Of a DNA stretch of 64,000 nt, positions 24,896 to 34,686 are shown one piece after another. Below the pieces are notes generated by a model. It saw only the letters and a program-made list of their open reading frames with translations, searched no databases and was not told where the DNA came from. The position numbers and the translations under genes were made by a program. The stretch spans positions 1 through 64,000 of the forward strand of contig NZ_VXDC01000008.1 of the NCBI RefSeq assembly GCF_008711285.1, read 5' to 3'. Numbering within the stretch: the stretch's first letter is position 1; every line of letters starts with the position of its first letter. The DNA comes from Roseibium aquae (GTDB lineage: Bacteria > Pseudomonadota > Alphaproteobacteria > Rhizobiales > Stappiaceae).

Positions 24896-27622
24896 ATGAA
24901 CGTCGTCATAGTCGAGTCGCCCGCCAAAGCGAAGACGATCAACAAGTATCTCGGGGCCGATTATCAGGTGCTCGCCTCCTATGGGCATGTGCGTGATCTT
25001 CCGCCCAAGGACGGGTCGGTCAAGCCGGACGAAGACTTCGCCATGACCTGGGAGGTGGATGCCAAATCCCAAAAACGGCTGTCGGACATCGCCAAGGCTG
25101 TGAAGGATGCGGACCGCCTGATTCTGGCGACCGACCCTGATCGCGAGGGCGAAGCGATATCCTGGCATGTTCTGGAAGTGCTGCAGAAGAAGCGGGTCCT
25201 GAAGGACACGCAGGTCGAACGCGTGGTGTTCAACGCCATCACCAAACAGGCCATTCTCGAGGCGATGAAGCATCCGCGCCAGATCGACACGCCCCTGGTC
25301 GATGCCTATCTCGCTCGCCGCGCGCTGGACTATCTGGTCGGCTTTACACTGTCCCCGGTCCTGTGGCGCAAGCTGCCGGGCGCGCGCTCGGCAGGGCGGG
25401 TGCAATCCGTGGCGCTTCGGCTGATCTGCGACCGGGAACTGGAAATCGAGGTCTTCAAGCCCCAGGAATACTGGTCAATCCTGGCGAACCTGAAAACACC
25501 GGCAGGCGATGCCTTCCAGGCCGGACTGACGGTTTTTGACGGCAAGAAGATCGGCCGCCACGACATCACGAATGGCGAAGACGCGGGCCGCATTAAAACG
25601 ATGCTGCTGGCGAGCACCTACACGGTCGACAGCGTCACCTCCAAGCCCGCCAAACGCAATCCCGCGGCGCCCTTCACCACATCGACACTGCAACAGGAAG
25701 CCTCGCGCAAACTCGGATTTTCCGCCTCCCGGACGATGCAGGTCGCGCAAAAGCTCTATGAAGGGGCGGCGATAGGCGGAGAAACCACAGGTTTGATCAC
25801 CTACATGCGGACCGACGGCGTTCAGATCGCCCAAGAGGCGATTGAGTCGGCGCGAAAGGTGATCGGTCAGGATTTTGGCGACAAGTACGTCCCGGAGAAA
25901 CCGCGCTTTTATTCCTCGAAGGCAAAGAACGCCCAGGAAGCACACGAGGCGGTGCGCCCCACCGATCTGGCGAGGCGCCCGAAGGACGTCGCCAGGTTTC
26001 TCGATCCCGATCAGGCCAGGCTCTATGAGTTGATCTGGAAACGGACCATGGCGAGCCAGATGGAATCGGCCGTTTTGGAACGCACCACCATCGAGATCGT
26101 GGCGAAGGGCCAAGGCCAGACCGCCCAATTGCGCGCATCCGGTTCCGTGGTGCGCTTCGATGGCTTCCTCGCCCTTTACCAGGAAAGCCGGGACGACGAG
26201 GACGACGAGAATTCCAGACGCCTGCCCGCCGTCGACGGCGGCGCCGCGCTGACGCTCGGATCGGTGGACGGCACGTCGGAGACAATCGAAGCCAACCAGC
26301 ATTTCACCACGCCGCCGCCGCGCTACACCGAAGCCAGCCTTGTGAAGAAGATGGAAGAACTCGGTATCGGCCGTCCTTCCACCTATGCCTCGACGCTGCA
26401 GACCCTGCGCGACCGGGATTATGTGGAACTGGAAAAGAAGCAGCTCGTTCCCCAGGACAAGGGCCGCATTGTCACCGCCTTTCTGGAAAGCTTCTTCAAC
26501 CGCTATGTGGAGTTCGATTTCACGGCGAGCCTGGAAGAACAGCTCGACAAGATTTCCGCCGGTGAACTGTCCTGGCTCGATGTCCTGCGCGCGTTCTGGC
26601 AGGACTTTTCCGCAACTGTGGACGAGACCAAAGACCTGCGCGTCGCCCAGGTGATCGACACTTTGAACGAGTTGCTCGGACCGCACATCTTTCCCGCCAA
26701 GGAAGATGGGACCAATCCGCGCGCCTGCCCGTCCTGCGCCAATGGTCAGTTGTCCCTGAAAGTCAGCCGGTTTGGAGCCTTCATCGGCTGCTCGAATTAC
26801 CCTGAATGCAATTACACCCGCCAGCTTGCCAAGAGCGGCGATGGTGATGGCGCTGCCGACGATGGGCCGAAGGTTCTGGGACAGGACCCGGAAACCGGCC
26901 TGGATGTCTCGCTCAGGACCGGCCGGTTCGGGCCCTATGTGCAGCTTGGCGAGGAAGCCAAGCCCAAGCGATCGTCCCTGCCGAAAGGCTGGTCGGCCGC
27001 CGACATGGATCTGGACAAGGCTCTGCAGTTGCTTTCTCTGCCGCGCGAAGTGGGGCCGCACCCGGAAGACGGAAAGATGATTTCGGCCGGCATCGGCCGC
27101 TACGGACCGTTCGTTCTGCATGACGGGACCTATGCCAATCTCTCCTCCCCAGACGAGGTGTTCTCCGTTGGGATCAACCGGGCTGTCGATGCTCTAGCGG
27201 AGAAACGCGCCAAGGGTGGACGCGGCGCCACCGCAACGCCGTTGAAGGAGCTTGGGGAGCATCCGGAAGGCAGCGGGCCAGTCAACGTCTATGACGGCCG
27301 CTACGGCCCCTATATCAAACACGGCAAGATCAACGCCACTTTGCCCAAGGATACCGATCCGCAGGCGGTGACGCTGGAGCAGGCCGTGCTGTTGATTGCC
27401 GAAAAGGCAGCCAAGTCGGGCACCAAGAAACCGGCTGCGAAGAAGACAGCCGCCAAGAAACCGGCCGCCAAAAAGACCGCGGCGAAGAAGGCCGACGGGG
27501 CAGCGAAAAAGACCACCACCAGAAAGACGGCAGCAAAGAAGACGACGGCGACCAAAACGACGTCCAAGACGACCGTCGGGAGTGCCGCGTCCGATGAGGT
27601 GCCCTGGGACGATGCATCTTGA
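24896..27622 (+). CDS. topA: DNA topoisomerase I (omega)
   Basis: 908 residues. TOPRIM domain at the N-terminus ('VIVESPAKAKTINKYLGADY' and 'ATDPDREGEAISWHV' with the acidic triad), the catalytic Tyr in 'GLITYMRTDGVQIA', a four-cysteine zinc finger ('CPSCANGQLSLKV' to 'GCSNYPECNYTR') and C-terminal topoisomerase repeats with 'RFGPYVQLG' and 'RYGPFVLHDG'. It ends with a long Lys/Ala-rich basic tail (about 840-895), a histone H1-like DNA-binding extension common in alphaproteobacteria. It relaxes negative supercoils. The rnr start overlaps its stop. Confidence 0.98.
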   Translation: MNVVIVESPAKAKTINKYLGADYQVLASYGHVRDLPPKDGSVKPDEDFAMTWEVDAKSQKRLSDIAKAVKDADRLILATDPDREGEAISWHVLEVLQKKRVLKDTQVERVVFNAITKQAILEAMKHPRQIDTPLVDAYLARRALDYLVGFTLSPVLWRKLPGARSAGRVQSVALRLICDRELEIEVFKPQEYWSILANLKTPAGDAFQAGLTVFDGKKIGRHDITNGEDAGRIKTMLLASTYTVDSVTSKPAKRNPAAPFTTSTLQQEASRKLGFSASRTMQVAQKLYEGAAIGGETTGLITYMRTDGVQIAQEAIESARKVIGQDFGDKYVPEKPRFYSSKAKNAQEAHEAVRPTDLARRPKDVARFLDPDQARLYELIWKRTMASQMESAVLERTTIEIVAKGQGQTAQLRASGSVVRFDGFLALYQESRDDEDDENSRRLPAVDGGAALTLGSVDGTSETIEANQHFTTPPPRYTEASLVKKMEELGIGRPSTYASTLQTLRDRDYVELEKKQLVPQDKGRIVTAFLESFFNRYVEFDFTASLEEQLDKISAGELSWLDVLRAFWQDFSATVDETKDLRVAQVIDTLNELLGPHIFPAKEDGTNPRACPSCANGQLSLKVSRFGAFIGCSNYPECNYTRQLAKSGDGDGAADDGPKVLGQDPETGLDVSLRTGRFGPYVQLGEEAKPKRSSLPKGWSAADMDLDKALQLLSLPREVGPHPEDGKMISAGIGRYGPFVLHDGTYANLSSPDEVFSVGINRAVDALAEKRAKGGRGATATPLKELGEHPEGSGPVNVYDGRYGPYIKHGKINATLPKDTDPQAVTLEQAVLLIAEKAAKSGTKKPAAKKTAAKKPAAKKTAAKKADGAAKKTTTRKTAAKKTTATKTTSKTTVGSAASDEVPWDDAS

Positions 27623-29943
27623 GTGTGAACAGGACCACGCGGCGCAAGCACTCCAACCGGGCGCACGCCAAGATCCCCGGCGAGTTGCCGTCCAAAGAGG
27701 ACATTCTCGCCTTTGTTGCCGATAACCCCGGCAAGGCGGGCAAACGCGAAATCGCCCGCCATTTCGGTATCGTCGGTGGAGCGCGCATCCATCTGAAAAA
27801 GATGCTGAAGGATCTGGCCGAGGAAGGCCTGGTCGAGAAACGCTCCAAACGGATGATCCGGCCCGGCGACCTGCCCCCGGTCTTTGTCGTCAATCTCATT
27901 GCCCGCGATGAAGACGGGGAGCTTTTGGGCGAACCGGTGGACTGGCACGATGAGGAGAACGGTGCGCCGCCGCGCATCCTGATCCTGACCGGCAAGACCA
28001 AGGCGACCCAGCCCGGCATGGGCGACCGGGCCCTGATCCGCCTGACCGAGACGTCCGAGACCGGACCCGAGGCCAAATACGCGGCCAGGGTGATCAAGAT
28101 CCTTGAAAAGAAACAGGGCGCACTCCTCGGCATTTTGAGAAAGCGGGACGGGAACCGTCCGCCCTATCTTGAGCCGATTGACCGCAAACAGCGCGAACTC
28201 GACGTTGATCCCCAGGACATGAAAGAGGCCGAGGACGGCGACCTGGTGAGCGTTCAAGTCACCCGTTCAGGCCGCTACGGCCATCCGCGCGCGCAGATCG
28301 TGGAACGCTTCGGCTCGATCATGAGCGAAAAGGCGGTTTCGGAAATCGCCTTGCACCAGCACGGCATCCCGCATGTCTTTCCCGCCGCCGTGGAGGCTGA
28401 GGCGGAAAGCGCAAAACGGATTGAAAGTCTGGGCAAGCGGGAGGACTGGCGGGACATTCCGCTTCTCACCATCGATCCCCCGGACGCCAAAGACCATGAC
28501 GATGCGGTCTATGCCGAGCCGGATGACGATCCGCAAAACGAAGGCGGGTTCATTGCCTACGTGGCGATTGCGGACGTGGCCCATTATGTCCAGCCGGGCT
28601 CGGCGCTCGACCGCGAGGCGCTTTTGCGCGGCAATTCGGTGTATTTCCCCGACCGGGTCATTCCGATGCTGCCGGAGCGGATTTCGAACGACCTGTGCTC
28701 GCTGCGCGAAAAGGAAGACCGCCCGGCCCTCGCCGTGCGGATGGTCTTTGCGGCCAATGGCCGCAAACTCTCCCACACCTTTCACAGGGTGATGATGCGC
28801 TCGGGCGCCAAGCTGTCCTACATTCAGGCGCAAAAGGCCATCGAAGGCATCACCGACGATAAGACCGAGACCCTGGTTGAGGGCGTGTTGAAGCCGCTTT
28901 GGGCCGCGTATGAGTGCCTGAAAAAAGGCCGGGATGCGCGCGAGCCTCTGGAACTCGATCTGCCCGAACGCAAGATCAAGCTGAAGGCGGACGGCACTGT
29001 CGACCACGTCTATGTGCCGGAGCGCCTCGACGCGCACAAGCTGATCGAGGAATTCATGATCCAGGCGAACGTGTGCGCGGCCGAAACCCTGGAACAGAAA
29101 AAGACCGCCCTGCTCTACCGCATCCACGATGCCTCGACCCCGGAAAAGCTCCAGTCGCTCAAAGACTTTCTGTCCACGCTGAACATCAAGCTGCCGTCCA
29201 CCGGCGGGCTGAGGCCCTCTGTCTTCAACGCCATCTTGAAGAAGGTGGCGGATACGCCGGAAGCCAATCTGGTGAATGAGGTCGTGCTCCGCAGCCAGGC
29301 CCAGGCGGAGTACAATCCGCACAATATCGGTCATTTCGGCCTCAACCTGCGCCGCTACGCGCATTTCACCTCGCCGATCCGGCGCTATGCCGACCTCATC
29401 GTCCACCGGGGTCTGATCAAGGCCCTGGGGCTGGGCAAGGACGGTCTGCCCGATGGCGTCGAAGCCAAGCTCGAAGCGATCGGGGCCGACATCTCGATGG
29501 CCGAACGCCGCGCGATGCTGGCCGAGCGGGACACCATCGACCGCCTGATCGCCCTTTGGATGGCGGATCAGGTGGGCGCAAGCTTCAAGGGCCGGATCGC
29601 CGGTGTCGTGAAGTCGGGCATGTTCATCCGGCTCGACGACAGCGGCGCGGACGGGTTTATTCCGGCCAGCACCATCGGGCTCGATTACTACCGCTATGAC
29701 GAAGGGTCGCATGCCCTCGTGGGTGACAAGACGGGTGAAACCTACCAACTTGGCGATCGGGTTGATGTTCGGCTCGTCGAAGCGGCGCCCTTTGCTGGCG
29801 CCTTGCGGTTCGAACTGGTCAGCCCCGGCCGCAAGACGGGAAAGACCCCAAGTCGGCCCAGCGGGCGCAAGGGGCCGGAACGCAAGCCCACCCGGCGCGC
29901 CAAACGCGAAGGCAACACCAGCCGCGGGAAGCGACCACGATGA
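27619..29943 (+). CDS. rnr: Ribonuclease R
   Basis: 774 residues. The TTG at 27619 overlaps the topA stop (TTGA); GTG 27625 two codons later is an equally good start. N-terminal winged helix (about 30-90, 'AGKREIARHFGIVGGARIHL'), two cold-shock-like domains, the RNB exonuclease domain with the Asp cluster 'TIDPPDAKDHDDAVYA', and a C-terminal S1 domain ('FKGRIAGVVKSGMFIRLDDS') with a basic tail. It degrades structured RNA 3' to 5'. Coupled to DUF983 by ATGA. Confidence 0.97.
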   Translation: MSVNRTTRRKHSNRAHAKIPGELPSKEDILAFVADNPGKAGKREIARHFGIVGGARIHLKKMLKDLAEEGLVEKRSKRMIRPGDLPPVFVVNLIARDEDGELLGEPVDWHDEENGAPPRILILTGKTKATQPGMGDRALIRLTETSETGPEAKYAARVIKILEKKQGALLGILRKRDGNRPPYLEPIDRKQRELDVDPQDMKEAEDGDLVSVQVTRSGRYGHPRAQIVERFGSIMSEKAVSEIALHQHGIPHVFPAAVEAEAESAKRIESLGKREDWRDIPLLTIDPPDAKDHDDAVYAEPDDDPQNEGGFIAYVAIADVAHYVQPGSALDREALLRGNSVYFPDRVIPMLPERISNDLCSLREKEDRPALAVRMVFAANGRKLSHTFHRVMMRSGAKLSYIQAQKAIEGITDDKTETLVEGVLKPLWAAYECLKKGRDAREPLELDLPERKIKLKADGTVDHVYVPERLDAHKLIEEFMIQANVCAAETLEQKKTALLYRIHDASTPEKLQSLKDFLSTLNIKLPSTGGLRPSVFNAILKKVADTPEANLVNEVVLRSQAQAEYNPHNIGHFGLNLRRYAHFTSPIRRYADLIVHRGLIKALGLGKDGLPDGVEAKLEAIGADISMAERRAMLAERDTIDRLIALWMADQVGASFKGRIAGVVKSGMFIRLDDSGADGFIPASTIGLDYYRYDEGSHALVGDKTGETYQLGDRVDVRLVEAAPFAGALRFELVSPGRKTGKTPSRPSGRKGPERKPTRRAKREGNTSRGKRPR

Positions 29944-30413
29944 ACGTCCAGTACAAGACCGTATTGCCCGACGCGCAACCGGACAGCAGCGCCGGGGACA
30001 CCAAGCCTGCGCGGCCTGTCCGTCGCAGCATTTTCCGCGGCATGGCGGGCAAGTGTCCCGCCTGCGGCCAAGGCAAGCTGTTTGACGGATTTCTGGCCAC
30101 ACGCCATGCCTGTGAGGCATGCGGCGAAGCGTTCCATCACCACCGGGCCGATGACGCTCCGCCCTATTTCACGATCACGATCGTCGGCCACATCATCATT
30201 CCGGCCCTGCTTGCGGTCGAAGTCTTGTGGCGTCCAGCCTTGTGGATCCACATGACGATCTGGATCCCGCTCACCATCCTATTGGCCTTTGCCTTCATGC
30301 GGCCGGTGAAGGGCGCGCTGGTGGCGCTCCAGTGGGCCCTTTACATGCATGGCTTCGATCCCGATGCTGGGGAGGACCTGCCAGAACCGGATCCTGCCGC
30401 GAGTATCAAATGA
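29940..30413 (+). CDS. DUF983 family membrane protein
   Basis: 157 residues. ATG 29940 overlaps the rnr stop. A CxxC-CxxC zinc-ribbon-like start ('GKCPACGQGKLFDGF', 'RHACEACGEAFHHHRADDAP') precedes two membrane helices ('FTITIVGHIIIPALLAVEVL', 'LTILLAFAFMRPVKGALVAL'). DUF983 proteins accompany rnr in many alphaproteobacteria; the function is unknown. The stop overlaps the NUDIX start by ATGA. Confidence 0.9.
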   Translation: MNVQYKTVLPDAQPDSSAGDTKPARPVRRSIFRGMAGKCPACGQGKLFDGFLATRHACEACGEAFHHHRADDAPPYFTITIVGHIIIPALLAVEVLWRPALWIHMTIWIPLTILLAFAFMRPVKGALVALQWALYMHGFDPDAGEDLPEPDPAASIK

Positions 30414-31156
30414 CAACTGGATTGGCCGGGCAGTTTGCCCGCGACGAAAAAGCCGGAAACTATCCTTACATTCGTCCCAAGGACGCCGGCACGCTGCTGA
30501 TTCTCGACCAGGCGGCAGGCGCCCCTGTGCGCGTGCTGATGGGCCGGCGGCACATGAAGCACGCGTTCATGCCCGGTAAATTCGTTTTTCCCGGTGGCCG
30601 GGTCGACGCCAGCGATTCCCGGATCAAGGGCGTGCGGCCCTACCATCCGGTCGTTGAACACAAACTGGCAAAAGACCTCAAGTCGCCGAAATCGGCGGCG
30701 CGCATTCGTGCGTTTGCCCTTGCTGCCATTCGCGAAACCTACGAGGAAGCCGGTGTCTTCCTGGGACAGCGCGGCGGCCAAACCCCGTTGACCCTTGGCA
30801 GCGGGTTCGAAGCCTTTGCCGAACGGCACATCCTGCCCGACCTGGAGCCGCTGCGCTTTGTCGGCAGGGCAATCACCCCGCCCAAACGGCCGCGCCGGTT
30901 CGATGCCCGGTTTTTCGCCGTGTTCGCGGACGCAATCGCCGACCAGTTGCCGGACGGACGGGGGCCCTCGGGCGAATTGGAAGACTGCGCGTGGCTCACG
31001 CTGGAGGAAGCGCGCGGCAAAGACATCCCCCTGATCACCAAAACCATATTGAAGGACCTGGAAGACCGGCTCGCCGCGGATCCATCCCTCTCGCCAGACA
31101 CCCCTGTGCCTTTCTACTATTTTCGCAAGGACGACTTCCGCCGGGACCTTCTGTAA
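30410..31156 (+). CDS. NUDIX hydrolase
   Basis: 248 residues from ATG 30410, coupled to DUF983 (ATGA). The Nudix box is recognisable as 'GKFVFPGGRVDASDSRIKGV' with the helix continuing to 'RAFALAAIRETYEEAGVFLG' (the REx2EE-x-G metal site). It is large for the family and has an unusual insertion between the two halves of the box (about residues 62-110). It is expected to hydrolyse a nucleoside diphosphate linked to another group; the substrate is unknown. Confidence 0.9.
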   Translation: MTTGLAGQFARDEKAGNYPYIRPKDAGTLLILDQAAGAPVRVLMGRRHMKHAFMPGKFVFPGGRVDASDSRIKGVRPYHPVVEHKLAKDLKSPKSAARIRAFALAAIRETYEEAGVFLGQRGGQTPLTLGSGFEAFAERHILPDLEPLRFVGRAITPPKRPRRFDARFFAVFADAIADQLPDGRGPSGELEDCAWLTLEEARGKDIPLITKTILKDLEDRLAADPSLSPDTPVPFYYFRKDDFRRDLL

Positions 31157-31373
31157 CCGGCCATGCGGCGGCGGCCCGGTGCTGCCGGACCTCGAACGCA
31201 AAAAATGCGGAGCACACAGCCGCTGCTGCATGGCGGCTTCAGGCAAGACTTGACTTTAGCGGCGTCTTGAGTACTTTGCGCGCTGATTTCATAGACAGGG
31301 GCAGATTGATCGCCAGCCATCCTGGCCACAAGAACCGTTTGCCCGACCCAAGAAAAACACAGGAAGCAAGGCC

Positions 31374-31541
31374 ATGGCCAAGGCGACAACCATCAAGATC
31401 AAACTTCTCTCGACCGCCGACACCGGCTTCTTTTACGTGACCAAGAAAAACTCCCGCACGATGACCGACAAGATGGTCAAGCGGAAGTATGACCCGGTTG
31501 CCAAAAAGCACGTCGAGTTCAAGGAAGCGAAAATCAAGTAA
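31374..31541 (+). CDS. rpmG: 50S ribosomal protein bL33
   Basis: 55 residues: [20 protein letters not shown], then '[20 protein letters not shown]' and a final '[15 protein letters not shown]'. The length and sequence are those of bL33. The zinc-binding cysteine pairs of some bL33 are absent, so this is the C-minus, zinc-independent form usual in alphaproteobacteria. GGAAGCAAGG lies before the start, and a strong terminator follows 30 bases after the stop. Confidence 0.97.
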   Translation: MAKATTIKIKLLSTADTGFFYVTKKNSRTMTDKMVKRKYDPVAKKHVEFKEAKIK

Positions 31542-31571
31542 GCCCTGGGGCAGACCCGGCTGAACGGATCG

Positions 31572-31607
31572 AAAAAGCCCGCGGCGCCTATGCACCGCGG
31601 GCTTTTT
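31572..31607. terminator. Strong bidirectional terminator after rpmG
   Basis: AAAAAGCCCGCGG (31572-31584) and CCGCGGGCTTTTT (31595-31607) are perfect complements around a 10-base loop. T-runs on both strands allow it to end rpmG on the plus strand and to act on the minus strand past the chemoreceptor gene. Confidence 0.93.
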
Positions 31608-31699
31608 GCCGACCAAGCGCCGTGATCCGTTGGAGTGTTTCCGGTCAGGCCGGAGCGCATCGCTACAGCCTGACCGGGAATTGCGCATAGCGCATCTTA

Positions 31700-31721
31700 G
31701 GGCGTTTTGTTCGAAACGCCC
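31700..31721. repeat. Dispersed hairpin repeat, copy 2
   Basis: GGGCGTTT (31700-31707), loop TGTTCG, AAACGCCC (31714-31721), then GCTGA. Copy 1 is at 19345. It lies 7 bases past the stop codon of the minus-strand chemoreceptor gene. One loop base differs between the copies. Confidence 0.7.
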
Positions 31722-31727
31722 GCTGAC

Positions 31728-33440
31728 CTAGGCGGCGGCGACGCCGGCAAGGAAACGTTCAACCTCGGTCTTGAGCTGTACCGTCTTCTGGCCGACCTCG
31801 CTGGAAGCTTCCAGGACCCGTTCGGAGGACTGCGAGGTGCTTTCAACGGCGCCCAAGAGCCTGCCCATATTGTCGGAGACAGCCTGTGTCCCGTCCGAAG
31901 CACGCTGGACGTTTTGCGAAATCTCCGTGGTTGCGGCGCCCTGTTGCTCAACGGCCGCGGCAATCACCGACGTGTACTGGTTCACTTCTTCCATGGTGCC
32001 GGTGATTTCCGCAATCGCTTCGGCCGATTCGCGCGTGGCCTCCTGGATCGCGGAAATCTGAGACCCGATCTCTTCCGTCGCCTTGGATGTCTGGGTTGCC
32101 AGTTCCTTCACCTCCGCGGCAACGACCGCAAAGCCCTTGCCGGCTTCCCCGGCGCGTGCCGCTTCAATGGTGGCGTTCAGGGCAAGAAGGTTGGTCTGTT
32201 CCGCAATGGCCTGAATAAGCGTCACCACCTCGCCGATCTTGGCGGCCGATTGCGCCAGTCCCTCAACCTTTTCGTTGGTTGTCCGGGTGCCTTCCGTTGC
32301 CCGGCCAACGATGTCGGTCGTGCGCGCAACTTGTGACGAGATTTCGCCGATCGAGGCGGCCAATTCCTCCGCCGCGCTGGCAACGGTCTGCACATTCGCC
32401 GAGGTGGCTTGCGAAGATTGCGAGGTGTCGGTTGCGTGCCCGGCGCTTTCTTGCGCAAGCTTGCGAAGGTCTTCGGCCGTGCCGTCCAGATTGGCTGCGG
32501 TTTGTTCCACAGACCCCAGAAGATCCAGAGCATTCGCCCGGAAATCAGCGATCAGCGCCTGAACGGACTCCTGACGCTGCTGCCGCGCTTCCTGATCCTG
32601 CGCCTGACCCTCAGCCAGTTCCCTCCGCTCGATCGAGCGCGCCTTCAACGTGTCGACCGACTGCGCCAGCTCACCGATCTGGTCGTGCCGGTCGATGAAG
32701 GGAATCTCGATCTCCAGATTGTCCTCGGCAATGTTCCGCGTCGCTTGGGCAAGCTCGGTGACCGGTTTGAGGAGACGGCTGATCAGGAACCACGACAAGG
32801 CCACAAAGACCACGGTGACCGGAATGGTCCACATCACGAAGGACGAAACCAGTTCCCAGACATTGGCCAGCACTGTCTTTTGCTCCACACCAGCATACAA
32901 AATGCCTATCGTATCGCCGGATGGCGTGAAAATGGGCTCGTAGATCGTGTAGTATTCCTTACCTAGGATAGTGGCTTGTCCGATGAACGTGTTCCCCGCC
33001 ATGATCACCGGATAAACGGCCCCGTTGACGCCAAGCGGCGTTCCGACGGCCCGGTTCCCATCAGGTTTGATGATATTTGTTGTCCTGCGCCAGAAATCCC
33101 GTGTTTCCTCATCCCAGGCGAACACGGTCGCGGTTTCACCGGTTATGCGCGTGATGCTCTCGATCAGGTCGTGGTTTGTAAACTCCGGCAGTGCCTCAAG
33201 CTCGATCCTGCGGACGTTTCCATCAGAGTTCCAGCTTATCTTCGCGCCGTCGATCCGCTCTGCAAAAAGCGTTGCGGCTGCGCGCAAGCTTTCGTTTTGC
33301 TTGTCTGTTGCAGATTGTGCAGCCTGACCACTCGCCACATGGTAGACAATAAAACCAACAACAAGCATTGCAAGAAGCAAAAAACCGGAATTGGCGATAA
33401 CCATCGCCGTAGAGATATTAACCCTCGATAGAAATCGCAT
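31728..33440 (-). CDS. Methyl-accepting chemotaxis protein with periplasmic Cache-like sensor
   Basis: 570 residues. TM1 at about 12-34 ('[20 protein letters not shown]'), a periplasmic single-Cache type sensor domain (about 40-190; '[16 protein letters not shown]' is typical of Cache_3), TM2 at about 195-217, HAMP (about 218-270) and a cytoplasmic signalling domain ending near 560. The hairpin tip is '[20 protein letters not shown]', the CheA/CheW contact site. No chemotaxis genes are adjacent. In related genomes this spot next to divK often holds pleD; here it does not. Confidence 0.95.
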   Translation of the reverse strand: MRFLSRVNISTAMVIANSGFLLLAMLVVGFIVYHVASGQAAQSATDKQNESLRAAATLFAERIDGAKISWNSDGNVRRIELEALPEFTNHDLIESITRITGETATVFAWDEETRDFWRRTTNIIKPDGNRAVGTPLGVNGAVYPVIMAGNTFIGQATILGKEYYTIYEPIFTPSGDTIGILYAGVEQKTVLANVWELVSSFVMWTIPVTVVFVALSWFLISRLLKPVTELAQATRNIAEDNLEIEIPFIDRHDQIGELAQSVDTLKARSIERRELAEGQAQDQEARQQRQESVQALIADFRANALDLLGSVEQTAANLDGTAEDLRKLAQESAGHATDTSQSSQATSANVQTVASAAEELAASIGEISSQVARTTDIVGRATEGTRTTNEKVEGLAQSAAKIGEVVTLIQAIAEQTNLLALNATIEAARAGEAGKGFAVVAAEVKELATQTSKATEEIGSQISAIQEATRESAEAIAEITGTMEEVNQYTSVIAAAVEQQGAATTEISQNVQRASDGTQAVSDNMGRLLGAVESTSQSSERVLEASSEVGQKTVQLKTEVERFLAGVAAA

Positions 33441-33872
33441 CTTGTCCCCTCCACTCTCAACGGTCTGGAAGGGTAAATGATCACTATTTAAGCAACCATG
33501 AACAGTTTCGATACAAAAAAATACCTGTCACTTCTACGAAGCCCATGACGAGAAACAGGTTAGCGAAAGCGCGGCGGTGAGGTTGACGCGAAAGGGTGAC
33601 CGGTGGAAGGCGGGGTATCGAGGAGGCCACTCTTCGTCCCGCCTCCCCACCGGTCTGCCCCACGGACCCAGGAGATGCGGCGGACCTGAGCACTCCGTAG
33701 GGAACACTATGTTGTGTCAACAGGTTCCGGAAAGATCGGCACCGGAATATTACCTGTTATCTGCCCGTCACATTACCTATGCGCGGCCGCAATTCAATAC
33801 ATGCGCGAAAATATGCACATGGAAACGGCAATTTTAGTAAATTGTTAGGATTAATCCGGACCGGCCCGCAAA
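33441..33872. other. Intergenic region between chemoreceptor and divK
   Basis: 432 bases without a convincing gene on either strand. It holds the long hairpin listed next, an AT-rich stretch (33690-33860) and a perfect GGATTAATCC palindrome near 33847. It presumably contains the chemoreceptor promoter. Confidence 0.5.
33598..33655. repeat. Long imperfect hairpin in the divK-chemoreceptor gap
   Basis: GACCGGTGG plus A plus AGGCGGG (33598-33614) pairs with CCCGCCT, CC, CCACCGGTC (33638-33655): 9 and 7 base pairs interrupted only by a small bulge, with a loop of 23 bases. No T-run. It could be a divK mRNA 3' structure, an attenuator or a small RNA element. Confidence 0.5.
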
Positions 33873-34250
33873 TCAGCCCGTTTCGCTGCCGATATAGGAG
33901 CGGACCGTATCAAGAAAGCGGGCCACCGAGATCGGCTTGGAGATATACGCCTCGCAGCCCCCTTGCCGGATACGTTCCTCATCGCCCTTCATCGCAAACG
34001 CGGTCACGGCGATGATCGGAATGGGGGCAAGGTCTTCGTCTTCCTTGATCCACTTGGTCACTTCAAGACCGGAAACCTCCGGCAACTGGATGTCCATCAG
34101 GATCAGGTCCGGCTTGTGCAAGCGGGCCAGTTCCAGCGCTTCCATGCCGGTACGGGTCTGCAGGGTGTTGTAACCGTGCGCTTCAAGCAGATCATGAAAC
34201 AGCTTCATGTTCAGCTCGTTGTCTTCTACAATCAACACGGTCTTTGCCAT
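33873..34250 (-). CDS. divK: Single-domain response regulator DivK
   Basis: 125 residues, a receiver domain only. '[20 protein letters not shown]' holds the acidic pocket, the phosphoacceptor is Asp53 in '[20 protein letters not shown]', followed by '[20 protein letters not shown]' and Lys in '[12 protein letters not shown]'. The sequence fits DivK, the polarity and cell-cycle regulator acting through DivJ, PleC, DivL and CckA in alphaproteobacteria. The DUF3572-HAD-dinB genes diverge from it; pleD, its frequent neighbour, is not in the window. Confidence 0.93.
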   Translation of the reverse strand: MAKTVLIVEDNELNMKLFHDLLEAHGYNTLQTRTGMEALELARLHKPDLILMDIQLPEVSGLEVTKWIKEDEDLAPIPIIAVTAFAMKGDEERIRQGGCEAYISKPISVARFLDTVRSYIGSETG

Positions 34251-34386
34251 AAGACGGCCCTTTTCCCGGCATCTGCCGGGTCCCTATCTCTGCTCCGAAC
34301 GCCGCGCCACCCCGGCGCGGGCGCTCGCCCCACTTCTCATCCCATTGTATCTAGCGCGGAATTGTTTCGGAAAGGCAAAAATCTTG

Positions 34387-34686
34387 ATGCGCAACGGACA
34401 CAGCCCCTCGATGCCGCTTGAGACCGCGCAGGAAATTGCAACCCAGGCGCTTCTGCAACTGACGAAGGAGCCGGAATTGGTCGGCCGGTTCCTGGCGGTC
34501 AGCGGCATCGGTCCGGAAACGATTCGTCTGGCGGCCGCCGAACCGGGCTTTCTGGCCGGTGTCCTGGAATTCTACATGGGCGATGAGGCGCTGCTTCTGA
34601 CCTTTTGCGAGAACAGCGGGGTCCGCCCGACCATGATCGCCGCCGCCCGGTATGTGCTGGCAGGAGAGCTTGGCGGCGATGAGTGA
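34387..34686 (+). CDS. DUF3572 family protein
   Basis: 99 residues from ATG 34387 (ATG 34411 also possible). All-helical: 'LETAQEIATQALLQLTKEPE', 'LVGRFLAVSGIGPETIRLAA', 'FLAGVLEFYMGDEALLLTFC'. This family is found next to divK in alphaproteobacteria; its function is unknown. The downstream HAD gene starts inside its last codons (8-base overlap). Confidence 0.9.
   Translation: MRNGHSPSMPLETAQEIATQALLQLTKEPELVGRFLAVSGIGPETIRLAAAEPGFLAGVLEFYMGDEALLLTFCENSGVRPTMIAAARYVLAGELGGDE

Noticed and set aside
25475..27121. A 548-codon minus-strand frame inside topA
   Set aside because: Shadow of topA; no ribosome-binding site or recognisable domain.
26503..27600. Repetitive Lys/Ala codons at the topA 3' end considered as a DNA repeat
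   Set aside because: They encode the normal basic tail of alphaproteobacterial TopA and are not identical tandem units.
28267..30120. A 617-codon minus-strand frame inside rnr and DUF983
   Set aside because: Antisense to two certain genes; the open frame is an effect of base composition.
34207..34386. Upstream part of the DUF3572 frame
   Set aside because: It is antisense to divK and lacks a start signal; the conserved family start lies at 34387 or 34411.
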